Shown in pieces: positions 28,967-37,978 of a DNA stretch of 64,000 nt. A program made the position numbers and the translations under genes. The stretch's first letter is position 1. Every line of letters begins with the position of its first letter. Location: assembly GCF_040932005.1 (NCBI RefSeq), contig NZ_CP162414.1:461501-525500 (forward strand), in the 5' to 3' direction. The stretch comes from Aestuariibius sp. HNIBRBA575 (lineage in GTDB: Bacteria; Pseudomonadota; Alphaproteobacteria; Rhodobacterales; Rhodobacteraceae). The notes beneath the pieces are model-generated. The model saw only the letters and a program-made list of their open reading frames with translations. It searched no databases and was not told the DNA's origin.

Positions 28967-29272
28967 ATGGCTAAAAAAGCAATGATCGAACGCGAAAAGA
29001 AACGCGAAAAGCTGGTGAAGCAATATGCTGCCAAGCGCGCTGCTCTGAAAGAAATCGCGAACGACGACTCCAAATCGATGGAAGAGCGTTTTAAGGCTCG
29101 TTTGGACCTTGCCAAACTGCCCCGGAACTCTGCTCCGACCCGTCTTCACAACCGCTGCCAGCTTACTGGGCGTCCACACGCCTATTACCGTAAGCTGAAA
29201 GTCAGCCGTATCATGCTGCGCGAACTGGGCTCGAATGGCCAGATTCCGGGCATGGTTAAATCCAGCTGGTAA
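28967..29272 (+). CDS. rpsN: 30S ribosomal protein S14
   Basis: 101 residues, the long zinc-free form: [21 protein letters not shown] start and [16 protein letters not shown] near 62-77 with only one Cys. S14 sits in the 30S head. Zinc-type short paralogues, used under zinc limitation, are not seen in the window. Confidence 0.97.
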   Translation: MAKKAMIEREKKREKLVKQYAAKRAALKEIANDDSKSMEERFKARLDLAKLPRNSAPTRLHNRCQLTGRPHAYYRKLKVSRIMLRELGSNGQIPGMVKSSW

Positions 29273-29284
29273 GGAGATCAGATT

Positions 29285-29674
29285 ATGAACGATCCTATCG
29301 GTGATATGCTGACCCGTATTCGTAACGGCCAAATGCGTGGGAAATCTGTTGTTTCGACACCAGCTTCCAAATTGCGCGGCTGGGTTCTGGATGTGCTGGC
29401 CGACGAAGGCTACATCCGCGGTTACGAAAAAACCGAAGTTGAAGGCCACCCCGCTTTCGACATCAGCCTGAAATATTACGAAGGCACTCCTGTTATTCGC
29501 GAAGTGAAGCGGGTTTCTAAACCTGGCCGCCGCGTTTACGTGAATGTCAAAGACATCCCAGCGGTCCGTCAGGGCTTGGGTGTGTCGATTGTCTCCACCT
29601 CTCGGGGTGTGATGTCGGATGCAAATGCTCGTTCCAACAATGTTGGCGGCGAAGTACTTTGCACGGTCTTCTAA
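29285..29674 (+). CDS. rpsH: 30S ribosomal protein S8
   Basis: 129 residues ([19 protein letters not shown] start; [11 protein letters not shown] block; [26 protein letters not shown] end). It binds the central domain of 16S rRNA and, in E. coli, represses the spc operon; no copied site in the leader could be confirmed by eye. Confidence 0.98.
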   Translation: MNDPIGDMLTRIRNGQMRGKSVVSTPASKLRGWVLDVLADEGYIRGYEKTEVEGHPAFDISLKYYEGTPVIREVKRVSKPGRRVYVNVKDIPAVRQGLGVSIVSTSRGVMSDANARSNNVGGEVLCTVF

Positions 29675-29684
29675 GGAGCGATCG

Positions 29685-30218
29685 ATGTCTCGTATTGGTA
29701 AGAAAGCGGTCGAACTGCCCAGCGGTGTAACAGCCTCTGTGTCAGGTCAGACCATCGAAGTGAAAGGCCCCAAGGGGACCCATTCCTTCAACGCAACCGA
29801 CGATGTGACGCTGGTTGTTGCGGATAACTCTGTTTCGGTAGAGCCCCGCGGCAAATCCAAGCGCGCCCGTCAACAGTGGGGCATGTCCCGCACTATGGTT
29901 CAGAACCTCGTGACTGGCGTCACCGACGGTTTCAAGAAAGAGCTTGAAATCAACGGTGTTGGTTATCGGGCAGCTATGCAGGGCAACATCCTGAAGCTGA
30001 ACCTGGGCTATTCCCACGAAGTAAACTTTGAAGTGCCCCAAGGCGTGACGGTGACGGCTCCTAAGCCAACCCAGATCGTTGTGGAAGGTACCGATTCACA
30101 GCTTGTTGGTCAGGTCGCGGCGAATATCCGCGCTTGGCGTAAGCCAGAGCCATACAAAGGCAAAGGCATCAAGTATGTGGACGAGTACATCTTCCGCAAA
30201 GAAGGCAAGAAGAAGTAA
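29685..30218 (+). CDS. rplF: 50S ribosomal protein L6
   Basis: 177 residues from ATG 29685 ([16 protein letters not shown]); an earlier in-frame start overlaps rpsH. Two similar domains: the C-terminal [24 protein letters not shown] end is diagnostic. L6 lies near the GTPase centre. Confidence 0.97.
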   Translation: MSRIGKKAVELPSGVTASVSGQTIEVKGPKGTHSFNATDDVTLVVADNSVSVEPRGKSKRARQQWGMSRTMVQNLVTGVTDGFKKELEINGVGYRAAMQGNILKLNLGYSHEVNFEVPQGVTVTAPKPTQIVVEGTDSQLVGQVAANIRAWRKPEPYKGKGIKYVDEYIFRKEGKKK

Positions 30219-30229
30219 GGACGCAAAAA

Positions 30230-30589
30230 ATGGCAAACAGCAAAAGAACCCTGTTTCTGAAGCGCCGCCTGCGCGTTCGGAACAAACTTCGCAAAGTCAA
30301 CGCTGGCCGGGCACGTCTGTCCGTTCACCGCTCGAGCAAGAACATCAGCGTTCAGCTGATCGACGATGTTCAGGGCGTAACACTGGCATCTGCTTCCACT
30401 CTGGAAAAAGATCTGGGTTATGTTGGCAAAAACAACGTCGAAGCCGCCACCAAGGTGGGTGCAACGATCGCCGAGCGCGCAAAAGCGGCTGGTGTGACCG
30501 AAGCATATTTCGACCGCGGTGGTTTCCTCTTCCACGGCAAAGTGAAGGCTCTGGCCGACGCTGCGCGTGAAGGTGGTCTGAAAATCTAA
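30230..30589 (+). CDS. rplR: 50S ribosomal protein L18
   Basis: 119 residues ([23 protein letters not shown] start, then [18 protein letters not shown]). L18 binds 5S rRNA with L5. It ends with the [29 protein letters not shown] motif. A stem-loop and about 110 bases separate it from rpsE. Confidence 0.98.
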   Translation: MANSKRTLFLKRRLRVRNKLRKVNAGRARLSVHRSSKNISVQLIDDVQGVTLASASTLEKDLGYVGKNNVEAATKVGATIAERAKAAGVTEAYFDRGGFLFHGKVKALADAAREGGLKI

Positions 30590-30595
30590 TCGTGT

Positions 30596-30615
30596 GGGCG
30601 GCGTTCGCGCCGCCC
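30596..30615 (+). other. UUCG-type stem-loop between rplR and rpsE
   Basis: Perfect 8-bp stem GGGCGGCG / CGCCGCCC closed by a TTCG tetraloop, with no T-run. A very stable RNA hairpin, more like a stability or processing element than a terminator. Confidence 0.65.
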
Positions 30616-30700
30616 CGATGATCCAGGGGCGCCATTTCGGTGGGGTCCACTAGGATTGACCTATTTTGACGCGCAGGCGTCAGCAGAAAAGGAATGCCTC

Positions 30701-31276
30701 ATGGCAGAACGTGAAAATCGCCGTGGCAATCGCCGCGACCGTGACGAAACTCCTGAGTTTCAGGATCGCCTTGTCGCGATCAACCGTGTTTCCAAAACCG
30801 TAAAGGGTGGTAAGCGTTTCGGCTTCGCAGCTCTTGTTGTTGTTGGCGACCAAAAAGGCCGCGTCGGCTTTGGCAAAGGTAAAGCGAAAGAGGTCCCTGA
30901 GGCCATTCGTAAAGCCACTGAGCAAGCCAAGCGTCAAATGATGCGCGTGCAGCTGAAAGAAGGCCGTACATTGCACCACGACGTAGAAGGTCGCCACGGT
31001 GCCGGTAAAGTTGTGATGCGCACTGCACCACAAGGTACTGGTATCATTGCTGGTGGTCCAATGCGTGCTGTGTTCGAAATGTTGGGTGTTCAGGATGTTG
31101 TGTCGAAATCGATCGGCTCTCAGAACCCATACAACATGATCCGTGCAACTTTGAACGGCCTGACCAAAGAGCAGAGCCCACGCTCTGTTGCTCAACGTCG
31201 CGGCAAAAAAGTTGCTGACATTCTGCCAAAGCGTGACGAAGCACCTGCTGCTGCGCCCGCAGACGCAGACGCGTAA
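30701..31276 (+). CDS. rpsE: 30S ribosomal protein S5
   Basis: 191 residues from ATG 30701, with GGAATGCC upstream. N-terminal Arg/Glu extension, then the double-stranded-RNA-like fold [27 protein letters not shown] and the [27 protein letters not shown] block. It ends in a short Ala/Asp tail. S5 helps decoding fidelity. Confidence 0.97.
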   Translation: MAERENRRGNRRDRDETPEFQDRLVAINRVSKTVKGGKRFGFAALVVVGDQKGRVGFGKGKAKEVPEAIRKATEQAKRQMMRVQLKEGRTLHHDVEGRHGAGKVVMRTAPQGTGIIAGGPMRAVFEMLGVQDVVSKSIGSQNPYNMIRATLNGLTKEQSPRSVAQRRGKKVADILPKRDEAPAAAPADADA

Positions 31277-31288
31277 GGAGACTGACAA

Positions 31289-31477
31289 ATGGCTAAAACC
31301 ATCGTTGTTAAACAGATCGGTTCTCCGATCCGTCGCCCCGCCGACCAGCGCGCTACGCTTGTTGGCCTTGGCCTCAACAAAATGAACCGCACCCGTGAAC
31401 TAGAAGACACACCTTCTGTACGCGGCATGGTCAACAAAATCCCTCACCTCGTCGAGATCATCGAAGAGAAGGGCTAA
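31289..31477 (+). CDS. rpmD: 50S ribosomal protein L30
   Basis: 62 residues ([21 protein letters not shown] start, [30 protein letters not shown]). Typical short L30. It ends the third block; the following hairpin is a strong terminator and rplO is displaced by about 940 bases. Confidence 0.97.
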   Translation: MAKTIVVKQIGSPIRRPADQRATLVGLGLNKMNRTRELEDTPSVRGMVNKIPHLVEIIEEKG

Positions 31478-31512
31478 ATCACCGGGAAATCCCATGATTT
31501 AGACAGTTTTAG

Positions 31513-31543
31513 ACGCCCCGGTGGAAACGCCGGGGCGTTTTTC
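31513..31543 (+). terminator. Terminator after rpmD
   Basis: Perfect 9-bp stem ACGCCCCGG / CCGGGGCGT with an 8-base loop and a T5 run. Confidence 0.88.
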
Positions 31544-31703
31544 GTTTGTGCATATGTCGGGGATCATGGCCATGCTGTTTCCGCATAGCGGGTTGACCTT
31601 ATCTGACGTTGTTAGCGCCACCAATCGCCCCTAAATCAAGCCTGTCAACAAGACAGAGATTAAGCAAGCCGGGCAATACGGCCCCGCAGATTTAGGAAAT
31701 ACC

Positions 31704-31925
31704 ATGACACTTACAACAACACACACCGCGCCCACTTTTGGTTTCACCCTGGCCCATTTCTTTGGGTCCATTGCCGAAAACATGCGCGCAGCGGCCCATC
31801 GGCGGTCTGAATATAACCGGATCATTTCAGAGCTGTCTCAGATGAATGATCGCGGTTTGGCTGATATCGGCATCGCCCGTTTTCAAATCGAAGACATCGC
31901 GCGGGCACACATCCAAGGGATGTAA
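31704..31925 (+). CDS. DUF1127 small protein
   Basis: 73 residues with the DUF1127 signature ELSQMNDRGLADIGIARFQIEDIARA (about 45-70). TAGGAAAT lies 8 bases before the ATG. Alphaproteobacterial DUF1127 proteins are small basic proteins linked to RNA turnover and to phosphate or stress responses in some species. Which role applies here is unknown. Own terminator at 31948-31973. Confidence 0.85.
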   Translation: MTLTTTHTAPTFGFTLAHFFGSIAENMRAAAHRRSEYNRIISELSQMNDRGLADIGIARFQIEDIARAHIQGM

Positions 31926-31947
31926 TCGCCATCATATTGTTTCGCTG

Positions 31948-31973
31948 ACGCCTCGGATTCTCCGGGGCGTTTT
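31948..31973 (+). terminator. Terminator after the DUF1127 gene
   Basis: Stem ACGCCTCGGA / TCCGGGGCGT with a short TTC loop and a following T-rich stretch. Confidence 0.8.
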
Positions 31974-32074
31974 GCGTTTTAATCAATGATCAGAAAGTCG
32001 GGTTTTCCTCAACTTGCGCATTGGTTAACCAAGCGTTAATGCTCTCTGTAGTTGTTAATGAATTGGAATATCAA

Positions 32075-32266
32075 ATGAAAACTGCGTCTATAATTGTTTT
32101 GTCATTTTTTGTGCTAGCTGGGGCTGTATTCGCAGAAATACCAACCAATTTGAACGGAGTTTCAACTCAAGAGCACGTGGCGCATGGTGGCGGGTGCCGA
32201 AAAAGTTCCCCTGCTGGTCAATGTTGCCATCTGAGGACTGCTACGAATACTGTGCATTGCCACTAA
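32075..32266 (+). CDS. Secreted Cys/His-rich small peptide (YHYH-like motif)
   Basis: 63 residues from ATG 32075 (GGAATA about 5 bases upstream). The signal peptide MKTASIIVLSFFVLAGAVFA is clean. The mature peptide, about 43 residues, ends in a metal-binding-looking region with the order HGGGCRKSSP, GQCCHLR, VHCH (four Cys, several His). The CxxCxH..HCH style recalls YHYH or Excalibur-like terminal motifs. It may bind zinc or copper in the envelope, or carry disulfides. It is the last gene before the rplO block. No homologue can be proven here. Confidence 0.65.
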   Translation: MKTASIIVLSFFVLAGAVFAEIPTNLNGVSTQEHVAHGGGCRKSSPAGQCCHLRTATNTVHCH

Positions 32267-32289
32267 CTGAGGCGAATTCTTCAAAACAC

Positions 32290-32318
32290 TTGTGCCGATA
32301 AAGCGGGACGTTTATACG
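32290..32318 (+). promoter_or_regulatory. Promoter of the rplO block
   Basis: TTGTGC at 32290-32295, a 17-base spacer and TATACG at 32313-32318. The -10 equals the one upstream of rplB. The leader to rplO is about 90 bases. Confidence 0.55.
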
Positions 32319-32415
32319 CGCCCGGTGGCCATGCGAGGCTATAGAATCAATTGCAAACGCCGTGTTGGCCCGTTCCCGTCGCTGGGTGGGCCGTTCCGGC
32401 AAAGGAGATAGCGAC

Positions 32416-32883
32416 ATGAAATTGAATGAACTGCACGACAATCCGGGCGCAACGAAGAAACGTATGCGTGTTGGCCGTGGTCCCGGCTCTGGCAAGGGTA
32501 AAATGGGTGGCCGTGGTATCAAGGGTCAAAAGTCCCGCTCGGGTGTTGCGATCAAAGGCTACGAAGGCGGTCAAATGCCATTGTACCAACGTTTGCCAAA
32601 ACGTGGTTTCAACAAGCCAAACCAGAAATCTTTTGCTGTTGTGAACCTGGGCCTGATCCAGAAATTCATCGACGAAAAGAAAATCGACGCCAAAGACATC
32701 ACCGAAGACACATTGGTTTCTTCTGGTCTGGTGCGCCGCAAACTGGACGGTATCCGCGTTCTGGGCAAAGGCGAACTGACCGCGAAAGTCACGATCACAG
32801 TGACCGGTGCGTCCAAAGGCGCCATCGAAGCGGTCGAAAAAGCCGGCGGTTCGTTGACTGTAGCAGCAGCTGCTGCCGAATAA
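32416..32883 (+). CDS. rplO: 50S ribosomal protein L15
   Basis: 155 residues from ATG 32416 ([29 protein letters not shown]). The Gly/Lys-rich N terminus threads into 23S rRNA; the [20 protein letters not shown] block follows. Longer in-frame readings begin in the leader and are rejected. secY follows 109 bases later. Confidence 0.97.
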   Translation: MKLNELHDNPGATKKRMRVGRGPGSGKGKMGGRGIKGQKSRSGVAIKGYEGGQMPLYQRLPKRGFNKPNQKSFAVVNLGLIQKFIDEKKIDAKDITEDTLVSSGLVRRKLDGIRVLGKGELTAKVTITVTGASKGAIEAVEKAGGSLTVAAAAAE

Positions 32884-32992
32884 GGTATTGTGAGCAGCGC
32901 CAACGCTGCTTACATGTCTATTAGAGTTTCCAGCGCCGCCGACCGGGGACACCGGTTTGGCGGCGCGTTCATGAGATAGAGAGCCCAATCAC

Positions 32993-34357
32993 ATGGCATC
33001 AGCAGCAGAGCAAATGGCCTCCAACCTGAGCTGGAGCGCTCTGGGTAAGGCGACCGAGCTTCGCCAACGTATTCTGTTCACCCTCGGTCTGTTGATCGTT
33101 TACCGTCTGGGGACCTTTGTCCCCGTGCCCGGTATCGACCCGGACGCGTTGCGCAACTTTATGGAGGATGCCGCAGCGGGTATCGGCGGTATTCTGTCGA
33201 TGTTCACCGGTGGCGCGCTGAGCCGGATGGGTATTTTTGCCCTCGGCATCATGCCCTACATTTCGGCGTCCATTATCATGCAGCTGCTTGGCTCGATGTG
33301 GGAACCACTGAAACAGCTGAAAAAAGAAGGCGAACAGGGGCGTAAAAAGCTGAACCAATACACCCGTTACGCCACTGTGGTTCTGGCCACGGGGCAGGCG
33401 GTTGCGATGGCCAGTTCTTTGCAGGCGGGGGGACTTGTGTCCAATCCCGGCAGCTTCTTTATGGCGTCGTGCATTATTACGCTGGTCGGGGGCACCATGT
33501 TCCTGATGTGGCTGGGTGAACAAATCACCGCACGCGGCATCGGCAATGGCATTTCGTTGATCATCTTTGTGGGCATCATCGCCGAAGTTCCCGCCGCCAT
33601 GGCCCAGTTCCTGAGCCAAGGCCAGTCCGGAGCGATCAGCCCTGCGGCCACAATCGGTGTGATCCTGATGGTGATCGGCACGCTGGCCTTTGTGGTGTTC
33701 ATGGAACGCTCTTTGCGCAAAATCCACATTCAATATCCACGCCGTCAGGTGGGCATGAAGGTATATGATGGCGGTTCAAGCCATCTGCCGATCAAAGTGA
33801 ACCCCGCCGGTGTGATCCCCGCGATCTTTGCATCTGCTTTGTTGTTGTTGCCTACCACCTTGGCGACGTTCAGCAGCGGATCGACCAGCCCAATCATGTC
33901 GACCATTCTGGCGTATTTTGGCCCCGGTCAGCCGCTTTATCTGATCTTCTTCTCGGCGATGATCATCTTTTTCACCTATTTCTACACCAAGGAAGTGGCG
34001 TTTAAGACTGACGAAGTTGCCGATAACCTGAAAAACCAAAACGGGTTTGTCCCCGGTATTCGTCCGGGCAAACGCACGGCGGAATATCTGGATTACGTTG
34101 TGACACGTATCTTGGTTTTGGGGTCATCCTATCTGGCACTAGTTGCGTTGTTGCCTGAAATCATGCGCGCGCAATTGTCCATTCCGTTCTATTTCGGCGG
34201 GACATCGATCCTGATTATCGTGTCGGTTGGTATGGATACAATTCAGCAAATTCAGTCGCATCTGTTGGCGCATCAGTACGAAGGTCTGATCGAGAAAAGC
34301 CAGCTGAGCGGCAAACGCGGTAAAAAGAAACGGTCAAGGGGGCCAGCTCGTCGATGA
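32993..34357 (+). CDS. secY: Sec translocase subunit SecY
   Basis: 454 residues, about ten hydrophobic helices. The [15 protein letters not shown] opening and the [27 protein letters not shown] block form the channel's plug and lateral-gate region. It carries proteins through or into the inner membrane together with SecE and SecG. It ends in a basic [14 protein letters not shown] tail. The stop overlaps the adk ATG by four bases. Confidence 0.98.
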   Translation: MASAAEQMASNLSWSALGKATELRQRILFTLGLLIVYRLGTFVPVPGIDPDALRNFMEDAAAGIGGILSMFTGGALSRMGIFALGIMPYISASIIMQLLGSMWEPLKQLKKEGEQGRKKLNQYTRYATVVLATGQAVAMASSLQAGGLVSNPGSFFMASCIITLVGGTMFLMWLGEQITARGIGNGISLIIFVGIIAEVPAAMAQFLSQGQSGAISPAATIGVILMVIGTLAFVVFMERSLRKIHIQYPRRQVGMKVYDGGSSHLPIKVNPAGVIPAIFASALLLLPTTLATFSSGSTSPIMSTILAYFGPGQPLYLIFFSAMIIFFTYFYTKEVAFKTDEVADNLKNQNGFVPGIRPGKRTAEYLDYVVTRILVLGSSYLALVALLPEIMRAQLSIPFYFGGTSILIIVSVGMDTIQQIQSHLLAHQYEGLIEKSQLSGKRGKKKRSRGPARR

Positions 34358-34998
34358 ATATCATTCTGCTAGGACCACCGGGTGCCGGTAAAGGAACGCA
34401 AGCGCGGATCCTTGTTGAAGAACGTGACATGGTGCAGCTGTCCACCGGGGATATGCTGCGCGACGCACAGGCCAGTGGCTCTGAGATGGGCAAATTGGTT
34501 GCGGATGTTATTGCGCGTGGTGACCTGGTTACGGATGAAATCGTCATCGGCCTGATCCGCGAGAAACTGAATGCTGGCGGTGCCGCTGGGGGATACATCT
34601 TTGATGGGTTCCCACGCACATTGGCGCAGGCGGATGCATTGGGTGAATTGCTGATCGAAATGGGTCAAAGCTTGGATCACGTGGTGGAAATGTCCGTGGA
34701 TGATCAGGCGCTGGTCGCCCGGATCACGGCCCGGTCCACCTGTGGTGATTGCGGTGAGGTCTATAACGACAACACCAAACCGATCCCCGCAGATGAGAAA
34801 TGCACAAATTGCGGCGGGTCCAACTTCAAACGTCGTGCAGACGACAACGAAGACAGCCTGAAAACCCGTCTGTTGGCCTATTACAAACAGACCTCGCCGT
34901 TGATTGGCTACTATTATGCCAAAGGCCAGCTGCAATCTGTGGATGGTTTGGGTGAGATCGAAGATGTGAAAGCATCCATCGCCTCAATTTTGGGTTGA
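34354..34998 (+). CDS. adk: Adenylate kinase
   Basis: 214 residues; converts AMP plus ATP to two ADP. P-loop [10 protein letters not shown] at 7-16, the DGFPRT motif near 84-89, and a zinc-type lid: [10 protein letters not shown] with CTNCG gives four Cys (near 129-153). The long-type lid is usual in alphaproteobacteria. Coupled to secY and followed by the rpsM promoter. Confidence 0.97.
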   Translation: MNIILLGPPGAGKGTQARILVEERDMVQLSTGDMLRDAQASGSEMGKLVADVIARGDLVTDEIVIGLIREKLNAGGAAGGYIFDGFPRTLAQADALGELLIEMGQSLDHVVEMSVDDQALVARITARSTCGDCGEVYNDNTKPIPADEKCTNCGGSNFKRRADDNEDSLKTRLLAYYKQTSPLIGYYYAKGQLQSVDGLGEIEDVKASIASILG

Positions 34999-35021
34999 GA
35001 CACAATATCCTTGACAGGGGG

Positions 35022-35050
35022 TTGACGGTCACCCGTCAGCCCAATAAATA
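35022..35050 (+). promoter_or_regulatory. Promoter of the rpsM-rpsK-rpoA-rplQ block
   Basis: TTGACG at 35022-35027, a 17-base spacer and TAAATA at 35045-35050; an upstream TTGACA at 35011-35016 may be an alternative -35. The 150-base leader contains a small GCCCG / CGGGC stem (35168-35183) before the rpsM ribosome-binding site. Confidence 0.55.
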
Positions 35051-35207
35051 GCCCCATCCCCCTAGGGATAAGTCTGAGAGAATCGGGTCGCACCTGATGG
35101 TTTCAGAAACACCTCGAATTATGATATCGGCCCGCGGTTCGCCTCGGGCTTATGTTGTGAAAAAAGGGCCCGGCATGACGGGCTCGCAACGAAAAGGAAG
35201 ATCAAAC

Positions 35208-35576
35208 GTGGCACGTATTGCCGGCGTGAACATCCCAGCTGCAAAGCGGGTTCCAATCGCCCTCACTTATATCACCGGTATCGGCCCGACTTCGGCTGCC
35301 GCTATCTGCGAAGCTGTTAAAATCGACGTCACACGTCGTGTTAACGAGCTGTCCGATTCCGAAGTTCTGGCCATCCGCGAGCACATCGATGCTAACTTCA
35401 CCGTTGAAGGTGACCTGCGTCGTGAAGTTCAGATGAACATCAAACGCCTGATGGATCTGGGTTGCTACCGCGGCCTGCGTCACCGTCGTAACCTGCCCGT
35501 TCGCGGCCAGCGTACACACACTAACGCTCGTACTCGCAAAGGTCCTGCAAAGGCCATTGCTGGTAAGAAGAAATAA
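35208..35576 (+). CDS. rpsM: 30S ribosomal protein S13
   Basis: 122 residues from GTG 35208 ([22 protein letters not shown], Met at the start in life), with GAAAAGGAAG upstream. The longer in-frame reading from 35097 is leader. [25 protein letters not shown] is the conserved C-terminal block that contacts tRNA in the P site. Confidence 0.97.
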   Translation: MARIAGVNIPAAKRVPIALTYITGIGPTSAAAICEAVKIDVTRRVNELSDSEVLAIREHIDANFTVEGDLRREVQMNIKRLMDLGCYRGLRHRRNLPVRGQRTHTNARTRKGPAKAIAGKKK

Positions 35577-35589
35577 GGGAATCTGATCA

Positions 35590-35982
35590 ATGGCTCGTGA
35601 TACCCGTCGTGGGGGCAAGAAAAAGGTCTCCAAGAACATCGCTGCTGGCGTTGCACACGTAAATTCCAGCTTCAACAACACCAAAATCCTGATTTCCGAC
35701 GTACAGGGCAACGCGATCGCATGGTCGTCCGCCGGTACTATGGGCTTCAAAGGCTCGCGGAAATCCACACCTTATGCGGCGCAAATGGCTGCTGAGGATG
35801 CTGGCAAAAAAGCGCAGGAACATGGCGTTAAAACACTAGAAGTCGAAGTTCAGGGCCCCGGCTCTGGCCGTGAATCGGCTCTGCGTGCTTTGGCTGCTGC
35901 TGGTTTCAACATCACATCGATCCGTGACGTGACACCAATGGCCCATAACGGCTGCCGCCCACCAAAGCGTCGCCGCGTATAA
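35590..35982 (+). CDS. rpsK: 30S ribosomal protein S11
   Basis: 130 residues ([37 protein letters not shown]). Conserved block [20 protein letters not shown] and [19 protein letters not shown] end. It binds the platform and contacts the mRNA Shine-Dalgarno helix. Standard alpha-operon order. Confidence 0.98.
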   Translation: MARDTRRGGKKKVSKNIAAGVAHVNSSFNNTKILISDVQGNAIAWSSAGTMGFKGSRKSTPYAAQMAAEDAGKKAQEHGVKTLEVEVQGPGSGRESALRALAAAGFNITSIRDVTPMAHNGCRPPKRRRV

Positions 35983-35997
35983 TCCTAATAAACTGCT

Positions 35998-36024
35998 TTG
36001 GGGCCCCGTATTGCGCGGCCCCAA
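35998..36024 (+). other. Stem-loop between rpsK and rpoA
   Basis: Perfect 8-bp stem TTGGGGCC / GGCCCCAA with an 11-base loop and no T-run. Confidence 0.55.
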
Positions 36025-36093
36025 TCCGTCATTTTGAAACCTCGGGCGTTTGCCTTTTAGGACATGGAAAGGCAGACAAGAATGGAGGGACGC

Positions 36094-37110
36094 ATGATCC
36101 ACAAGAATTGGGCTGAATTGATCAAGCCTACGCAGCTGGAAATCAAACCCGGCAACGATCCCGCGCGTCAGGCAACTGTTGTTGCTGAACCGCTTGAGCG
36201 TGGCTTTGGCCTCACTCTGGGGAACGCGCTGCGCCGCGTTTTGCTGAGCTCGCTTCAGGGCGCAGCGATCACCAGCGTTCAAATCGACAATGTTCTGCAC
36301 GAATTTTCATCCGTTGCAGGCGTTCGTGAAGACGTCACAGACATCGTTCTGAACCTCAAAGGTGTTTCCATCCGCATGGAAGCCGAAGGTCCAAAGCGTT
36401 TGTCGGTTCAGGCAAAAGGCCCCGGTGTTGTCACCGCTGCTGACATTTCTGAATCCGCTGGCATCGAGGTTCTGAACAAAGACCACGTGATCTGTCACTT
36501 GGATGACGGCGCTGACCTGTACATGGAATTGACCGTGAACACAGGCAAAGGCTATGTGGCCGCCGATAAAAACAAACCAGAAGACGCGCCGATTGGCATG
36601 ATTTCCATCGATGCGATCTATTCACCGGTTAAGAAAGTCAGCTATGACGTTCAGCCAACCCGTGAAGGTCAGGTTCTGGATTATGACAAACTGACCATGA
36701 AGGTCGAAACAGACGGATCCATCACGCCGGACGACGCTGTGGCTTATGCTGCACGTATCCTGCAGGACCAGCTGTCGATTTTCGTGAACTTCGACGAACC
36801 AGAGGCTGCGCAAGCATCTCAGGACGACGATGGTCTGGAATTCAACCCATTGCTGCTGAAGAAGGTAGACGAGCTGGAACTGTCTGTCCGTTCCGCAAAC
36901 TGCCTGAAAAACGACAACATCGTTTACATCGGCGATCTGATCCAGAAAACCGAAGCAGAAATGCTGCGCACACCAAACTTTGGCCGGAAATCTTTGAACG
37001 AAATCAAAGAGGTCCTGTCAGGCATGGGTCTGCATCTGGGCATGGATGTCGAGGATTGGCCACCGGACAATATCGAAGATCTGGCGAAGAAATTCGAAGA
37101 CCAGTTCTAA
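36094..37110 (+). CDS. rpoA: RNA polymerase alpha subunit
   Basis: 338 residues from ATG 36094 ([17 protein letters not shown]), with GGAGGGA upstream; an earlier in-frame ATG at 36064 has no family support. N-terminal assembly domain ([27 protein letters not shown]) and C-terminal domain with [15 protein letters not shown] and FGRKSLNEI helix-hairpin-helix motifs that bind UP elements. Confidence 0.98.
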   Translation: MIHKNWAELIKPTQLEIKPGNDPARQATVVAEPLERGFGLTLGNALRRVLLSSLQGAAITSVQIDNVLHEFSSVAGVREDVTDIVLNLKGVSIRMEAEGPKRLSVQAKGPGVVTAADISESAGIEVLNKDHVICHLDDGADLYMELTVNTGKGYVAADKNKPEDAPIGMISIDAIYSPVKKVSYDVQPTREGQVLDYDKLTMKVETDGSITPDDAVAYAARILQDQLSIFVNFDEPEAAQASQDDDGLEFNPLLLKKVDELELSVRSANCLKNDNIVYIGDLIQKTEAEMLRTPNFGRKSLNEIKEVLSGMGLHLGMDVEDWPPDNIEDLAKKFEDQF

Positions 37111-37117
37111 ATCTTTC

Positions 37118-37140
37118 GAGGGGCGCCGCTGGCGCCTCTC
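37118..37140 (+). other. Stem-loop between rpoA and rplQ
   Basis: Ten-pair stem GAGGGGCGCC / GGCGCCTCTC with one G-T wobble and a 3-base loop, no T-run. It follows the same pattern as the other hairpins in the cluster. Confidence 0.55.
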
Positions 37141-37224
37141 ATACGACTGGGCATTCAGCCCCAAGGAGAGGGTCGGACACGCATCCCACCCCAGACAAAG
37201 CAAAACAAACGTTAGGAATTTAAA

Positions 37225-37644
37225 ATGCGCCACGCACGAGGCTACCGCCGCCTGAACCGGACCCACGAACACCGCAAAGCAATGTTCGCAAACATGGCCG
37301 GTTCTTTGATTGAACACGAACAGATCAAAACCACATTGCCAAAAGCCAAAGAGCTGAAGCCGATCATCGAAAAACTGATCACGCTGGGCAAACGTGGCGA
37401 TCTGCACGCCCGCCGTCAGGCCGGTGCACGTCTGAAGCAAGACCAGTATGTCGCAAAATTGTTCGACATCTTGGGCCCACGTTACAAAGACCGCCAAGGT
37501 GGTTATGTGCGTGTGATGAAAGCTGGCTTCCGTTATGGCGACATGGCACCAATGGCGATTATCGAATTCGTTGACCGTGACGTTGACGCCAAAGGCGCAA
37601 ACGATCGTGCTCGCGTAGAAGCTGAAATGGCTGCCGAAGACTAA
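37225..37644 (+). CDS. rplQ: 50S ribosomal protein L17
   Basis: 139 residues ([20 protein letters not shown] start, then [30 protein letters not shown]). Length and order end the cluster. It lies near the tunnel exit. A perfect terminator follows. Confidence 0.98.
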   Translation: MRHARGYRRLNRTHEHRKAMFANMAGSLIEHEQIKTTLPKAKELKPIIEKLITLGKRGDLHARRQAGARLKQDQYVAKLFDILGPRYKDRQGGYVRVMKAGFRYGDMAPMAIIEFVDRDVDAKGANDRARVEAEMAAED

Positions 37645-37671
37645 TAACGTTTGGGTTACAACCTAAACACG

Positions 37672-37699
37672 AAAGCCCCGTCATGTGACGGGGCTTTTT
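37672..37699 (+). terminator. Terminator of the ribosomal cluster
   Basis: A 12-bp perfect stem AAAGCCCCGTCA / TGACGGGGCTTT plus a T5 run, at the end of the rplQ unit. It also lies just beyond the 3' end of the convergent 57-aa ORF. Confidence 0.9.
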
Positions 37700-37725
37700 G
37701 CGTTTGTGACGTTAGGTTATGTGAA

Positions 37726-37899
37726 CTATTCGTGACCCGCAGAATCTGTTGAACGGGGAATCGCCCGATCCCCTGTAGAAACGCCGTCCTCATTATCTTT
37801 GTCAGCGCCAAATGTGCCAACAAAATCAAAGATTAACGACAGGTCCATGTCGCTCAGCCCACTGAATCGGTCAACGACATCGTAGTCGGTGTGCTGCAT
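37726..37899 (-). CDS. Possible acidic small protein (57 aa) divergent from luxR
   Basis: An open frame I translated by hand. It begins MQHTDYDVVDRFSGLSDMDL and is rich in Asp/Glu. AAGAGG lies 7 bases upstream of the ATG at 37899, a good ribosome-binding site. A lux-box-like dyad (37959-37978) lies 60 bases upstream, and a TTAAAT-like -10 falls between them, so transcription by a LuxR regulator is plausible. The C-terminal half looks disordered. No family recognised; could be a small effector or regulator of the neighbouring quorum-sensing pair, or a chance ORF. Confidence 0.5.
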   Translation of the reverse strand: MQHTDYDVVDRFSGLSDMDLSLIFDFVGTFGADKDNEDGVSTGDRAIPRSTDSAGHE

Positions 37900-37958
37900 T
37901 TGAATACCTCTTATGTACTAGTGATGTGTACAATTTAAGGTTGACCTCAGACAAAGCA

Positions 37959-37978
37959 ACTTGTCTAAAAAGACATGT
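37959..37978. promoter_or_regulatory. lux-box-like dyad
   Basis: A 20-base near-palindrome ACTTGTCT(N4)AGACATGT; the arms match at seven of eight positions. It overlaps the first bases of the predicted luxR start codon region and is 60 bases upstream of the divergent small ORF. Length and dyad style suit LuxR-family operators. Confidence 0.6.

Noticed and set aside
37672..37699. Reading the rplQ hairpin as a transposon end
   Set aside because: It is a perfect terminator with a T-run and lies at the expected operon end.
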